Part shown: in pieces, positions 9,897-19,213 of the stretch
How the letters are laid out: each line of letters opens with the position of its first letter
Numbering within the stretch: the first letter of the stretch is position 1
Assembly: GCA_024405015.1 (NCBI GenBank)
Contig: JAKSPE010000001.1
Location: 124,001-188,000, forward strand
Source of the DNA: Sphaerochaetaceae bacterium
GTDB taxonomy: Bacteria; Spirochaetota; Spirochaetia; Sphaerochaetales; Sphaerochaetaceae
Direction: 5' to 3'
Length of the DNA stretch: 64,000 nucleotides
The notes under the pieces: model-generated
Told to the model about the DNA's origin: nothing
What the model saw: the letters and a program-made list of their open reading frames with translations, nothing else
Database searches by the model: none
Made by a program: the position numbers and the translations under genes

Positions 9897-10463
9897 ATGA
9901 TTAAAGCTGGACAGATCGACAAAGGTACAGCACTGCTCATCAAGGGTCAGCCATTCATCTGCGTTGAGCGTGAGTTCGTCAACCCAGGTAAGGGTTCTGC
10001 ATTCGTAAGACTTAAGCTCAAGAGCCCAACAACAGGCCAGACTCTCCAGGAGACAATCAAGAGCCAGGATAGCGTTGAGGACATCAACGTTGAGATGATG
10101 GATTTCCAGTACATGTACAACGACGGTGAGATGTTCAACTTCATGAACGTCAACACATATGACCAGATTGCTGTTCCAATGGCAAACTTCGACGAGAGCT
10201 ATCCTTTCCTCATGAAGGACGGCGAGACATACAGATGTACCGTTTACAACGAAGAGATCCTTGACATCCAGATTCCTTCCAAGGTCGTCTACCTTGTCGC
10301 AGAGGCTGAAGAGGCAATCAAGGGTGACACAGTCCAGGGCGCAACAAAGTTCGTCACAACTGAGACTGGTCTCAGAGTCAGAGTCCCAATCTTCATCAAG
10401 CAGGGCGAGAAGATCCGCGTCAACACAGAGACAAAGGAATATCTTGAAAGAGTCAACAACTGA
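9897..10463 (+). CDS. efp: Translation elongation factor P
   Basis: Relieves ribosome stalling at polyproline stretches. 188 aa, three beta-barrel domains by family. The domain-I loop reads NPGKGSAF, with the modifiable lysine at residue 32 (Lys34 in E. coli), the residue EpmA/EpmB would beta-lysylate. AGAGGTG lies in front of the ATG at 9897. An intrinsic terminator follows 20 bp after the stop. Flanking epmA and epmB support the lysylated rather than the rhamnosylated or unmodified class. Confidence 0.97.
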   Translation: MIKAGQIDKGTALLIKGQPFICVEREFVNPGKGSAFVRLKLKSPTTGQTLQETIKSQDSVEDINVEMMDFQYMYNDGEMFNFMNVNTYDQIAVPMANFDESYPFLMKDGETYRCTVYNEEILDIQIPSKVVYLVAEAEEAIKGDTVQGATKFVTTETGLRVRVPIFIKQGEKIRVNTETKEYLERVNN

Positions 10464-10482
10464 CTTTGATGAAAAGAATGAC

Positions 10483-10515
10483 AAGGCTGTTGCTTAGGCG
10501 GCAGCCTTAATTTTT
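10483..10515 (+). terminator. Intrinsic terminator after efp
   Basis: An 11-bp stem (10483-10493 with 10498-10508, two G-U pairs, loop TTAG) is followed by AATTTTTG. It lies between efp and epmB, so epmB must depend on read-through or its own promoter. Confidence 0.8.
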
Positions 10516-10539
10516 GTTCGGACAGGGGAACGACACGAC

Positions 10540-11592
10540 ATGTCAAGCATCACAACCATCTCGCAGTTAAGCAAAGTACTCAACCTTACACCGGATGAGC
10601 TTGCCTGGAAGGAGACACCCATCAGTGTTCCCCTTTCCATAACCGAGCATTTTATGTCCCTGATCGACCCAAACGACCCCAATGATCCGCTGAGACGACA
10701 AGTCGTTCCAACCTGCAAGGAAAACCATGTGAACCGTGGAGAATCAGAAGACCCTCTTGAGGAAGTCTCACACAGCCATGGTAGCCGTCTGATTCACCGC
10801 TATCCAAGCAGAGTCAACTTCCTTACCACAGACGTCTGTCCGATGTACTGCCGCCACTGCTTCCGAAGACGCTTCACAGGAAACCTCGCAGGCCCTGCAA
10901 CAGAGCAGGACATCCAGAGCGCCGCAGCCTACCTTGCCCAGCATCCCGAGGTCAAGGAGATGCTCATGTCAGGTGGAGACCCTCTGACACTGTCCGATTC
11001 CATGCTCGATCACATGATCGGCGAATTCCGCAACGCAAGCCCTCATCTCATCATCAGAATCTGCACACGCTTTCCGGCTTCCATGCCGTCCCGCATCACG
11101 GAGGACCTGGTTGCCATGTTCAAGAAACACAGCAGTGCACCATTTTATCTGATGACCCAGTTCAATCATCCACGAGAGCTCACACAAGAGAGCATCAAGG
11201 CCGTTTCTCTGTTTGTTGATGCTGGAATACCGGCAATGAACCAAAGCGTTCTACTGCGCGGTGTGAACGACGATGTGGACGTTCTGGAGGAGCTTTGCAA
11301 CAAGCTTCTCTTCAACCGCATCAAGCCATACTACCTGTTCCAGGGAGATATGGTGACAGGAACATCGGACTTCAGAGTCCATCTCGAGAAAGGCATGGAG
11401 ATTGAAAGGGAACTTCGCAGAAGGCTTTCAGGTCTTGCCATGCCGAACTACACCGCAGACCTCCCGGACGGAGGTGGAAAGGTTCCACTTTGCGGCTCCT
11501 ACATCATTTCCCAGGACAAAGAAAAAGGGTCCTGGAACTTCAGGACCCCTGAAGGCGAGACTCGCGTTCTCACCGACCCACTTTACATTTGA
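10540..11592 (+). CDS. epmB: EF-P-(R)-beta-lysine forming aminomutase EpmB (radical SAM)
   Basis: Lysine 2,3-aminomutase family radical SAM enzyme converting (S)-alpha-lysine to (R)-beta-lysine for EF-P. 350 aa, close to E. coli EpmB (342) and shorter than catabolic KamA (~416). Seen: the radical-SAM cluster CPMYCRHC (CxxxCxxC), the FRRRF segment after it, a SGGDPL motif, and DGGGKVPL near the C terminus whose Lys matches the PLP-binding lysine. AGGGGA precedes the ATG at 10540. It lies directly after epmA-efp and is convergent with the next gene, with 2 bp between stops. Confidence 0.92.
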   Translation: MSSITTISQLSKVLNLTPDELAWKETPISVPLSITEHFMSLIDPNDPNDPLRRQVVPTCKENHVNRGESEDPLEEVSHSHGSRLIHRYPSRVNFLTTDVCPMYCRHCFRRRFTGNLAGPATEQDIQSAAAYLAQHPEVKEMLMSGGDPLTLSDSMLDHMIGEFRNASPHLIIRICTRFPASMPSRITEDLVAMFKKHSSAPFYLMTQFNHPRELTQESIKAVSLFVDAGIPAMNQSVLLRGVNDDVDVLEELCNKLLFNRIKPYYLFQGDMVTGTSDFRVHLEKGMEIERELRRRLSGLAMPNYTADLPDGGGKVPLCGSYIISQDKEKGSWNFRTPEGETRVLTDPLYI

Positions 11593-11594
11593 AC

Positions 11595-12287
11595 TCAGTC
11601 TTGGAGCTGGCTGAGAAGACCGTTGATTTCGGCATCTCTCACAGCCTGTCTGGCCTCTTCATACTCCTGCTGTGACATTGGAACAGGTTCTTCTTCAACC
11701 ATCTGGGCTTCAAACATTTCAGAAACCTTCTCATAGACGATATCAACCAGAGTCTGGCCATACTTTTCATACAGCATATCAGCAAGTTCACCCTCGTGGG
11801 TAAGGACCTCAGGAATGACAGCATCCAGAATCTGTGGGATGTAGTAGTCGATTCCAGCTTCAATGTTCTTTGTGACCTGATCGACGATACCAGGAATTGC
11901 AGCTTCCACTTCTTCAGAGATATCAGCGGCATTGGCATAAGCCTCTGCAACGGCGTCGGAAATCATCTGCTGAAGACCAGTCTCATAGGTCTGCATAGCA
12001 GTTCGAATAGCCTGATCGGTCTGCTTCTCTGCTGCTGCGACAGCCTGCTTTTCGGCCATATCAGCCTTCTGTGCTGAAACGGTAAGGATTTCTGCTGAAA
12101 TTGCTTCACGATCTGCCTTGGCCTGAGCCTCACGCTGCTCAGAAGTCGGTACTGTGACAACATTATCAACATCCCCAAAGATTGCACTGAATGCAAAGGA
12201 TTCCGGCTTTGTCACAAAAATGACTGCACCGCAATAGATAAGCATCATCAATACTACTGTCAACAAAACAAGTTTCGTTTTCTTCAC
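11595..12287 (-). CDS. Membrane-anchored coiled-coil protein of unknown function
   Basis: 230 aa; not recognised. Seen: one N-terminal hydrophobic segment (about residues 5-25), then a mostly charged Ala/Glu/Gln-rich body (~55-110) likely to be coiled coil, and an acidic Gln/Glu-rich C terminus. Topology suggests a single-pass protein with an extracytoplasmic body. The GTG at 12287 is preferred because AGGGG lies 7 nt upstream; a TTG at 12308 overlaps coaE and has no site. It is the last gene of the polA-coaE group, 17 bp after the coaE stop. Confidence 0.7.
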   Translation of the reverse strand: MKKTKLVLLTVVLMMLIYCGAVIFVTKPESFAFSAIFGDVDNVVTVPTSEQREAQAKADREAISAEILTVSAQKADMAEKQAVAAAEKQTDQAIRTAMQTYETGLQQMISDAVAEAYANAADISEEVEAAIPGIVDQVTKNIEAGIDYYIPQILDAVIPEVLTHEGELADMLYEKYGQTLVDIVYEKVSEMFEAQMVEEEPVPMSQQEYEEARQAVRDAEINGLLSQLQD

Positions 12288-12304
12288 GTTGTAACCCCTA
12301 TGAA

Positions 12305-12907
12305 TCAATACCTTATAATACCAAGTTTATCACAGATGGAAAACACTTGTCGATTAAGTTCATCCAAATTGCACCCATTATTTGTTACTAAATAAAGAGG
12401 TGCTCGATAATTAACTGCCCGATAGTCCACATCGGTCTGGGAGGCTTCACGTCTGTCAAAGGCCTCTTGGGAAATGCTGTCACGACAAAGCACTCTCTGA
12501 AGTCTAACTTCATATGATGCATCAACATAGATCACAGCATCGCACAAAGCATCAAAGCCTGAACGGTAAAGCAAGGCCCCATTGATGACAAGAACACCAT
12601 CCGGATTCTGGGCTTTCCAGGTCAGGACCTTATCCTTCAACCATGGATACAGAATGCCTTCCAGTTCGGTTCTCTTGGAAGGGTCGCGGAAAACCACCTT
12701 TCCGATTTCTGGTCTTGATACGACAACTTTGCCATCGACCTCGGACACCACCTGCGGGCCAAATGCCGATACAACGGCATCCAGGTTCTCGTAAAGGCCA
12801 TCATGGCACATCACATCCATGTCCCATACCAGAAGTCCCATGGCCTCGAGAAGTTTACCAACATAGTTCTTTCCGCTGCAGCTCTTACCTGCAAGACCGA
12901 TGATCAT
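12305..12907 (-). CDS. coaE: Dephospho-CoA kinase
   Basis: Last step of coenzyme A synthesis: ATP-dependent 3' phosphorylation of dephospho-CoA. 200 aa, normal length. Seen: the P-loop GLAGKSCSGKN at residues ~4-14, a little altered from the usual GxTGSGKS, then the WDMDVMCH segment matching the D-AD switch. The ATG at 12907 shares one base with the polA TGA, so the two are translationally coupled, an arrangement (polA-coaE) seen in other bacteria. Confidence 0.92.
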   Translation of the reverse strand: MIIGLAGKSCSGKNYVGKLLEAMGLLVWDMDVMCHDGLYENLDAVVSAFGPQVVSEVDGKVVVSRPEIGKVVFRDPSKRTELEGILYPWLKDKVLTWKAQNPDGVLVINGALLYRSGFDALCDAVIYVDASYEVRLQRVLCRDSISQEAFDRREASQTDVDYRAVNYRAPLYLVTNNGCNLDELNRQVFSICDKLGIIRY

Positions 12908-15507
12908 CAGTGCATCTCTCCCCAGCTAGCGCCGACTTCCAGGCCCACGCGCAAAGGAACGCTCAGTGTGTAGGCATTCTCCATACAGTTTTTCACAAGA
13001 CTCTGCATGGTCTCGACCTCATTTTCCGGAACCTCAAAGATCACTTCGTCATGCACCTGGAGCAGCATACGAGACTTCAGTCCGGCTTCCTTGATTGCCT
13101 TATCCAATCTGATCATTGCCTTCTTCATGATCTCCGCAGCCGTTCCCTGGATGACAGTGTTCACCGCCACTCGCTCGGCAGCAGCCAAAACGGACTTGTT
13201 GGAGCTCTTCATCTCAGGAATGTAGCGTACATGGCCCATCTCGGTTCGGACAAAGCCGTCCTCCCTTGCCTGGACCTTGGTCTTTTCAATGAAATCACGC
13301 ACACCGCTGTACTGCTCAAAATAGGTTTCGATGAACTTCTGGGCATCCTTTCTTGGAATCTTGAGATCGTTGGAAAGGCGGAAAGCTGACATGCCATACA
13401 TGATACCGAAATTGATGGTCTTGGCAGCGCGTCTCTGGGCAGGTGTCACCATCTCAGGGAAAACGCCGAAAATCAAGGCAGCCGTCTCTCTGTGGACATC
13501 GCCTCCGCTGAGAAAAGCATTTCGAAGATTCACATCCCCTGTGATGTGGGAAAGCACCACAAGCTCAATCTGCGAATAGTCTGCAGACATGAGCTTACAG
13601 CCTTCTCTTGGGATGAACGCATCGCGGATACGTCTTCCTTCATCGGTTCGGATCGGAATGTTCTGGAGGTTCGGATTCTTGGAGGAAAGTCTTCCTGTAG
13701 CAGTTCCAGTCTGAAGGAATGTGGTGTGGATTCTTCCGGTCTTCCCATTGATCAGATCCGGCAAGGCCTGCACATAGGTGCTCAGAAGCTTGCTGAGCAT
13801 TCTGTAGCGCAAAAGCAAAGCAGGTACCGGGTCATCGGTCGTGTAGGATAGTTCTTCCAGAACATCAGAATCGGTTGAGAATCCGGACTTCGTCTTTTTG
13901 CCGGTCGGAAGATGGCGCTCATCAAAGAGAACTTCCTGTAGCTGTTTTGGGGAATTGAGATTGAACTCCTTTCCACAAAGGGTATAGATATCATGCTGGA
14001 CGGAAGACACCTCTTTCGCAAGGTCAGCCTCAAAGGCAGAAATCCGCTCTGTATCCATGATGATTCCACTGCTTTCCATAGATGCCAGGATGGCGGAAAG
14101 CGGCATTTCCATATCGTAGAAAAGGTCCAAAAGCCCCTGCGCTCTGAGTTTCTGCTCATAATCCGCAAAGTTTACAAGGCTCTGTGCACAGGACTCCTGG
14201 TCGAACTTGGTCAACGAGGTGTTCAAAAGCCAAGCCATGAGCGTGGTATCTGCATAAGAGCCAAAATGCGTCACTCCATAGCGACCAAGGACCTTGGAGA
14301 CGGACTTGAGATTCTGTCCGACAATCTTAAAACGTCCGAGGTTGGCATCAAGGATACAAAAGAGCTGGTCACAAATGTCCTTTGTGCAAAGAATCTGACC
14401 AGGCTCTGCACAAAGACAGACGCTTGAGACAGAGCACTTCATGTCATCCTCATCCGTGACCTCGAGGGAAAAACCGACCAAAGAGCCGTCTGCAATGCCT
14501 GCCAAAGCAGTCTCAAACTCACCAGCAGACAGGGTCTTCACACTTGCTTCGACTGCAGGCTTCACATCAGCCACAGGCTCTGCGGCATCCTCGGCCTCAA
14601 GCGAGAACTGAGAAGCTGGAACCATTCTCTGAGCGGCCTTTGCAAGGTTCTCCGAGCCCATTTGTCGGAACAATTTCACACCTTCCTTCCAGTCAATCTG
14701 AGAAGTCTCAAAGGTGGAAAAATCAATCTCGGCATCTTCAAAGACATCGTCCTTGAGTGTGACAAGGTCATGGGAAAGTCCCACATGGTCGCGTGCAGCC
14801 TCAAGCTTGGCGGCAACGGACTTGGTGAGCTTATCCATGTTGGCATAGGCATTGTCCAGAGTCCCATACTCTGTTAGGAGCTTGACGGCACCTTTTTCAC
14901 CGATGCCATCGATACCAGGAACATTATCGGAGGAGTCTCCCAAAATCGTCAGGTAGTCCACAATCTGATCCGGTCGAACACCGAAGATCTCCTGAACATC
15001 AGAGGCATTGCAAAGGCGATATTCCTTTTCGCCCTTACGTGGAGGACGCAGTGCAAACACATCATCGCGAACAAGCTGCAAAAGGTCCTTGTCGCCTGTA
15101 ACCATGACAGTCTCGATATCCTCCTGTCCTGCCTTTCTGGCGATTGTGGCAATGATGTCATCGGCCTCCATACCGACTCGGTTGAAGTGTGGGATGTGCA
15201 TGGCATCCAGGAAATCCGAGATGACAGGAATCTGGGCATGAAGGTCCTCTGGAGTCTTGTCTCTGTTTGCCTTGTACTGGTCATACATCTCATGGCGGAA
15301 CGTCTTTCCGCGAGAATCCATGGCAACGACGAGATATTGAGGATTGTACTGTCGAAGAAGGCTCATGACCGTATTGAAAAACCCAAAAACTGCTGAGACG
15401 TTGTTACCGTCCTTGTCCTTGAGAGGATTGGTCATGAATGCGAAATAGGAGCGATAGATCTGCCCGTAACCGTCAACTATGAATACTCTTTTCTTTGCTT
15501 CACTCAT
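12907..15507 (-). CDS. polA: DNA polymerase I, proofreading domain degenerate
   Basis: Repair and Okazaki-fragment polymerase. 866 aa. Seen: N-terminal 5'-3' nuclease domain (about 1-290) with DGYGQIYRSYFAF, MEADDIIAT and the VTGDKDLLQLV motif; a middle domain; and the polymerase with motif A DYSQIELVVL, motif B RRAAKTINFGIMYGMS and motif C LLQVHDEV. The middle domain has lost the 3'-5' exonuclease acids: the DTE position reads SLE, and the NLK..D position reads NLKSVSK. It should therefore lack proofreading, as in Bacillus-type and Taq Pol I. The ATG at 15507 overlaps the upstream small gene's stop by 4 nt. Confidence 0.96.
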   Translation of the reverse strand: MSEAKKRVFIVDGYGQIYRSYFAFMTNPLKDKDGNNVSAVFGFFNTVMSLLRQYNPQYLVVAMDSRGKTFRHEMYDQYKANRDKTPEDLHAQIPVISDFLDAMHIPHFNRVGMEADDIIATIARKAGQEDIETVMVTGDKDLLQLVRDDVFALRPPRKGEKEYRLCNASDVQEIFGVRPDQIVDYLTILGDSSDNVPGIDGIGEKGAVKLLTEYGTLDNAYANMDKLTKSVAAKLEAARDHVGLSHDLVTLKDDVFEDAEIDFSTFETSQIDWKEGVKLFRQMGSENLAKAAQRMVPASQFSLEAEDAAEPVADVKPAVEASVKTLSAGEFETALAGIADGSLVGFSLEVTDEDDMKCSVSSVCLCAEPGQILCTKDICDQLFCILDANLGRFKIVGQNLKSVSKVLGRYGVTHFGSYADTTLMAWLLNTSLTKFDQESCAQSLVNFADYEQKLRAQGLLDLFYDMEMPLSAILASMESSGIIMDTERISAFEADLAKEVSSVQHDIYTLCGKEFNLNSPKQLQEVLFDERHLPTGKKTKSGFSTDSDVLEELSYTTDDPVPALLLRYRMLSKLLSTYVQALPDLINGKTGRIHTTFLQTGTATGRLSSKNPNLQNIPIRTDEGRRIRDAFIPREGCKLMSADYSQIELVVLSHITGDVNLRNAFLSGGDVHRETAALIFGVFPEMVTPAQRRAAKTINFGIMYGMSAFRLSNDLKIPRKDAQKFIETYFEQYSGVRDFIEKTKVQAREDGFVRTEMGHVRYIPEMKSSNKSVLAAAERVAVNTVIQGTAAEIMKKAMIRLDKAIKEAGLKSRMLLQVHDEVIFEVPENEVETMQSLVKNCMENAYTLSVPLRVGLEVGASWGEMH

Positions 15508-15743
15508 TTCAGTTTGTTGGTGATATTATCAACGATTGCATCTGTAACTTTGTCGGTCACAGTCTGTGTGGTACTTTCCACTGCATCTTTCACAGTCTCT
15601 CCAATTTTTGCCGGTTCCTTGAGGCTGACACCGAAGAACTTGTTTGAGACATCTGGAAAGAAGATGAATATGATGAAGAAACTGATGATTGCAAGCAGCA
15701 TAGCCCAAAGGAAACCTGAAATCTTTCTGCCGGTTTTTGCCAT
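15504..15743 (-). CDS. Small single-pass membrane protein
   Basis: 79 aa; not recognised. Seen: a basic N terminus, one strong hydrophobic helix (about residues 10-30), then a hydrophilic tail rich in Thr, Val, Asp and Lys with a repeating VTDxV pattern that may be amphipathic or coiled. A strong GGAGGG site precedes the ATG at 15743. It overlaps polA by 4 nt (ATGA), so it is co-translated with polA. It may have an envelope role, but nothing in the sequence fixes one. Confidence 0.7.
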   Translation of the reverse strand: MAKTGRKISGFLWAMLLAIISFFIIFIFFPDVSNKFFGVSLKEPAKIGETVKDAVESTTQTVTDKVTDAIVDNITNKLK

Positions 15744-15753
15744 TTCACCCTCC

Positions 15754-16356
15754 TTAGAACAGTTTCATCTGCATGCACAGAGAAACCTGGCCTTCCTTGA
15801 AATCCTCACGTCTTGGCAGGATGTCAGAATAGTTGCCATCCTTGATGGTGAAGATCGTAGGAATCGTATAGGCAAGACCCATGGTTATGACAGGGCCTGC
15901 GAGAAAATCCACCATGAAGCGGTAGTAGAACGTTCCGCTTTCCAGGGCATTGATGAAGCTTTTGGCATTCACAAGATTACCCTCATCATCAACGGATTTG
16001 ACATCGCCCTTATAGACGTAGTTCACCTTTGGACCCAACGTGGCACTGACCTTCAGATACTTGAACATGTCAACGCAGAAGCCCACACCGAAGATTCCAG
16101 AAAACAAAAGGCTCTCTGTATCCAGGATGGTAAGGTCTCCATTGACGGCAATCTGGAAATTGCTGATGTTGGTTCGAAGCTCAAGACCAAGAGCAACCTT
16201 CTCCATGTTGAACAGTCCAGAATAGGCGCTTTCATCTACGATATCATCACCTGTGTTGTAACTCAGGTTGATGCCGACGTCCAAAGAGGAGCCGATGGCG
16301 AACATCGGGAAAACGACTATTGTAAGAATGGCAAAAAGGATAAGAAATCTCTTCAT
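15754..16356 (-). CDS. Secreted beta-rich protein, probable small outer-membrane barrel
   Basis: 200 aa; no named family recognised. Seen: a clear signal peptide (MKRFLILFAILTIVVFPMFA), then alternating hydrophobic/polar stretches typical of beta strands, ending in KLF, a C-terminal aromatic as in BAM-assembled barrels. It resembles the product of 16445-17050 in size and style, and the two may be paralogues. AAGG precedes the ATG. It is separated from that upstream gene by a strong terminator, so expression may be lower or separately driven. Surface location is inferred. Confidence 0.65.
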   Translation of the reverse strand: MKRFLILFAILTIVVFPMFAIGSSLDVGINLSYNTGDDIVDESAYSGLFNMEKVALGLELRTNISNFQIAVNGDLTILDTESLLFSGIFGVGFCVDMFKYLKVSATLGPKVNYVYKGDVKSVDDEGNLVNAKSFINALESGTFYYRFMVDFLAGPVITMGLAYTIPTIFTIKDGNYSDILPRREDFKEGQVSLCMQMKLF

Positions 16357-16385
16357 CTGGCAACCTTAAATCCTATTCTATCAAG

Positions 16386-16414
16386 AAAAACGCTGCACGA
16401 AAACCGTGCAGCGT
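16386..16414 (-). terminator. Intrinsic terminator after the 16445-17050 gene
   Basis: A perfect 10-bp stem (16390-16399 with 16405-16414, arms ACGCTGCACG/CGTGCAGCGT) with a 5-nt loop is followed on the minus strand by a short T run. Confidence 0.85.
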
Positions 16415-16444
16415 CAATACTTCAAACAAATCAGTTATTACAAC

Positions 16445-17050
16445 TTACAGAAGTGCGATACCAACTGTCATACCAACCTTAGCATCCTTCCAGTTCTCTG
16501 TAGCGCTGCTGAAGAGCTCGCCCCACTTCTGGTTCTCAATTGTTGTTGCGGAAGGGAGGGATGCGAAAGCACCGATTGTGAGGTTTCCGAGAAGAACATC
16601 AACACCAACGTTGACATCAAAGGCAGCCTTCTTGTAGTCCTCGAATGTTGTGACGGAACTTACGCTGTTACCATATGCCATAGCCTTTGTCTCGAGGTTG
16701 TATGCATAGTTATAGGAAACACCAGCCTTGGCTCTGACGAAAAGGATGTCGAGAGCGAGGTCTGCAGATACGGAACCGTAGAGAGTCTTGAAGTTGTCTG
16801 TTGCCATAATCTTTGCATCAACAGCAAGGAAAGCAACCTTAGCCTCAACGTCAGCACCAAATGCGAACTTGTCAACACCGAGATCGAGGCTCTCGAAAGA
16901 GTTTGTTCCGTTAGCGACATCTACGATATCACCGATTGTATAGGAAGAAGAAGCAACAGCACCGACTGTAACGTCAAGAAGGCCTCTGCTTGCGAAAATT
17001 GCTGATGGAATGATCATAGCGATAAGAAGTGCGATAATGATTTTCTTCAT
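16445..17050 (-). CDS. Secreted beta-rich protein, probable small outer-membrane barrel
   Basis: 201 aa; family not recognised. Seen: a signal peptide (MKKIIIALLIAMIIPSAIFA) and a body of alternating Val/Ala/Asp/Gly strands with little predicted helix, as in small spirochaete outer-membrane barrels. The ATG at 17050 is chosen over an upstream in-frame start because AAGGAG sits 8 nt before it and the signal peptide begins there. It has its own strong terminator and a leader of over 50 nt free of other genes, so it is probably a well-expressed single-gene unit. Confidence 0.68.
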   Translation of the reverse strand: MKKIIIALLIAMIIPSAIFASRGLLDVTVGAVASSSYTIGDIVDVANGTNSFESLDLGVDKFAFGADVEAKVAFLAVDAKIMATDNFKTLYGSVSADLALDILFVRAKAGVSYNYAYNLETKAMAYGNSVSSVTTFEDYKKAAFDVNVGVDVLLGNLTIGAFASLPSATTIENQKWGELFSSATENWKDAKVGMTVGIALL

Positions 17051-17182
17051 GGTAAATTTCTCCTTGTTACCAATTTTTTCTCTTTTTTTCTCTCTGTTCC
17101 CGAGTGAGAACACCCTTGAAACAAAGATACCGATTCAAAAGTTACATAGAATTTGAGACTTTGCAATAAAAACTTGCAGAAA

Positions 17183-19081
17183 TCACTCCAAAGAGGACTC
17201 CAGTTCGTTCTGCCAAACCCTTACGCAGGCATCCGATGGCATTCTCCAGTCTCCTCGTGGGGAAAGGGCAACCGAACCGACCTTTGGTCCATCTGGTAGA
17301 CAGGATCTCTTGAACTGCTGTGCGAAGAAACGTCTGTAGAAGGTTCTGAGCCATTTCAGGATTGTCGCATCGTCATAGGAGCCCTGGAAGGCATAGCGTG
17401 CAAGGCGGTAGACCTTGGAAGGACTGCTACCCCATCGAAGCACATGGTAGATGAAAAAGTCGTGAAGCTCATAAGGGCCAACCAGGTCCTCGGTCTCCTG
17501 CTTTCCTGGAATCAGCTCAGGGCTGATTGGGGTATCGATGACAGAATCCAGCGTGGCGGCAAGCTCAGTATCGGAGATATGACGTGCATAGTAGCCGACA
17601 AGATGCTTGACCAGAGTCTTTGGAACACCAGCGTTTACACCATACATGGACATGTGGTCACCATTGTAGGTAGCCCAACCAAGAGCAAGCTCAGAAAGGT
17701 CTCCGGTTCCAACGACCATGCCATTGCACTTGTTTGCGATATCCATGAGAATCTGTGTTCGCTCTCGAGCCTGGGAATTCTCATAGGTCACATCATAGGT
17801 GTCAGGGTCCTGACCGATGTCCGCGAAATGCTGCATGACAGACTGCTTGATGTCCACAACCTTCAAAGTGCAGCCCAGGCGCTCAATCATGTCCATGGCA
17901 TTTGTCTTGGTTCGGACGGTTGTTCCGAAGCATGGCATGGTGACGGCGATGATTCCCTTTCTGTCCAGACCAAGCATGTCAAAGGTTCTGACGGTCACAA
18001 TAAGGGCCAGTGTGGAATCAAGACCGCCGGAGATGCCGACGACAGCAGTCTTGCAATTGGTATGGCGAAGTCTCTGCTTCAGTCCAAGGCACTGCAGTGT
18101 GATGATCTCATCCGATCTCTTGTCTCTTGCATCGTTGTCGCTTGGAACAAACGGCATTCTATCGACTCTGCGAGTCAGTGAAGTCTCACCAACCTCAATA
18201 TCAAAACCGATGTATCGGTAATCCTTGTCATTGGTGGTGACGAAGGTGTTTCTGAGTCTTCTCTCATGTTCCAAATGCTCAAGGTCAATCTCGGAAACAA
18301 GAAGCTCATCGGTCTTCATGCTGCTGTAGCCTAGTGTGATTCCATTTTCGCTGATCTGGTTGTTACCGGTAAAGACAAGGTCTGTTGAGCTTTCACCCTC
18401 ACCTGCGTTGGCATACAGGTATGCACAGATCAGTCTTGCACTCTGACCTTCGACCAGATTCATGCGGTAGGTTGCCTTTCCTGTGAACTCGTCACTGGCA
18501 CTGATGTTGGCAATGACCGTTGCACCATTGATTGCATGGTTGACACTTGGAGGGTTTGGAACCCAAAGGTCCTCACAGACCTCACAGGCCAAGCGGAAGT
18601 ATGGAAGCTGGTTACAGGTGAAAATCAGCTTTCCACCCATGTAGACCTTCTGGTCACCGAACTCGACAAGCTCCTCATTTGGGAGAGCCGGAGTGAACCA
18701 GCGCTGCTCATAGAACTCCAAATAATTTGGGATGTTAATCTTCGGAACGATGCCGAGAATCTTTCCAGCCGATGCAACGATAGCACAGTTATGGAGCTTT
18801 CCACGATGCTCAACCGGAGCGCCAAAGACGACAACCATGTTGCGAGGAACCTTGGAGGCTACACGAATCGCATTCTCCTGAGCGCTCTCCAAAAGTGTCT
18901 GCTGCAAAAACAGGTCCTGACAGGTGTAACCTGTGATGCAAAGCTCTGGAAGAACAAGAAGATGAATGCCCTCTTCATGGGCTCTTCTCACCAAAGTGAG
19001 AATCTGATCGGCATTGTACTTGCAGTCAGCAACCCGAATGGACGGCGTTGCGGTTGCAGTCTTGATGAATCCGTGTCTCAT
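17183..19081 (-). CDS. nadE: Glutamine-dependent NAD+ synthetase
   Basis: Final step of NAD synthesis: amidation of deamido-NAD using glutamine and ATP. 632 aa, the long two-domain form. Seen: an N-terminal nitrilase-type glutaminase with LPELCITGY (catalytic Glu) and the nucleophile in CEVCEDLW, and a C-terminal synthetase with the PP-loop GISGGLDSTLAL. The ATG at 19081 is preferred: GGAG lies 6 nt upstream; ATG 19087 and TTG 19093 are in-frame alternatives. It lies downstream of an ABC-transporter operon, separated by a terminator. Confidence 0.95.
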   Translation of the reverse strand: MRHGFIKTATATPSIRVADCKYNADQILTLVRRAHEEGIHLLVLPELCITGYTCQDLFLQQTLLESAQENAIRVASKVPRNMVVVFGAPVEHRGKLHNCAIVASAGKILGIVPKINIPNYLEFYEQRWFTPALPNEELVEFGDQKVYMGGKLIFTCNQLPYFRLACEVCEDLWVPNPPSVNHAINGATVIANISASDEFTGKATYRMNLVEGQSARLICAYLYANAGEGESSTDLVFTGNNQISENGITLGYSSMKTDELLVSEIDLEHLEHERRLRNTFVTTNDKDYRYIGFDIEVGETSLTRRVDRMPFVPSDNDARDKRSDEIITLQCLGLKQRLRHTNCKTAVVGISGGLDSTLALIVTVRTFDMLGLDRKGIIAVTMPCFGTTVRTKTNAMDMIERLGCTLKVVDIKQSVMQHFADIGQDPDTYDVTYENSQARERTQILMDIANKCNGMVVGTGDLSELALGWATYNGDHMSMYGVNAGVPKTLVKHLVGYYARHISDTELAATLDSVIDTPISPELIPGKQETEDLVGPYELHDFFIYHVLRWGSSPSKVYRLARYAFQGSYDDATILKWLRTFYRRFFAQQFKRSCLPDGPKVGSVALSPRGDWRMPSDACVRVWQNELESSLE

Positions 19082-19164
19082 AGGCATCTCCAAACCTGCA
19101 GTGTGCAGGCCCTACAAGTATATGACAAAAGAAGTGCACTGAAAAGAAGCACATCACACTTGAA

Positions 19165-19194
19165 AAACAAAACCGCCCTCTCAGGCGGCTTTTG
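19165..19194 (-). terminator. Intrinsic terminator of the ABC transporter operon
   Basis: Minus strand: a GC-rich stem (GCCGCC paired with GGCGG, loop TGAGAG) is followed by TTTTGTTTTTC, just before nadE. Confidence 0.75.
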
Positions 19195-19213
19195 CAGTTG
19201 TTTGAAAGACCAA

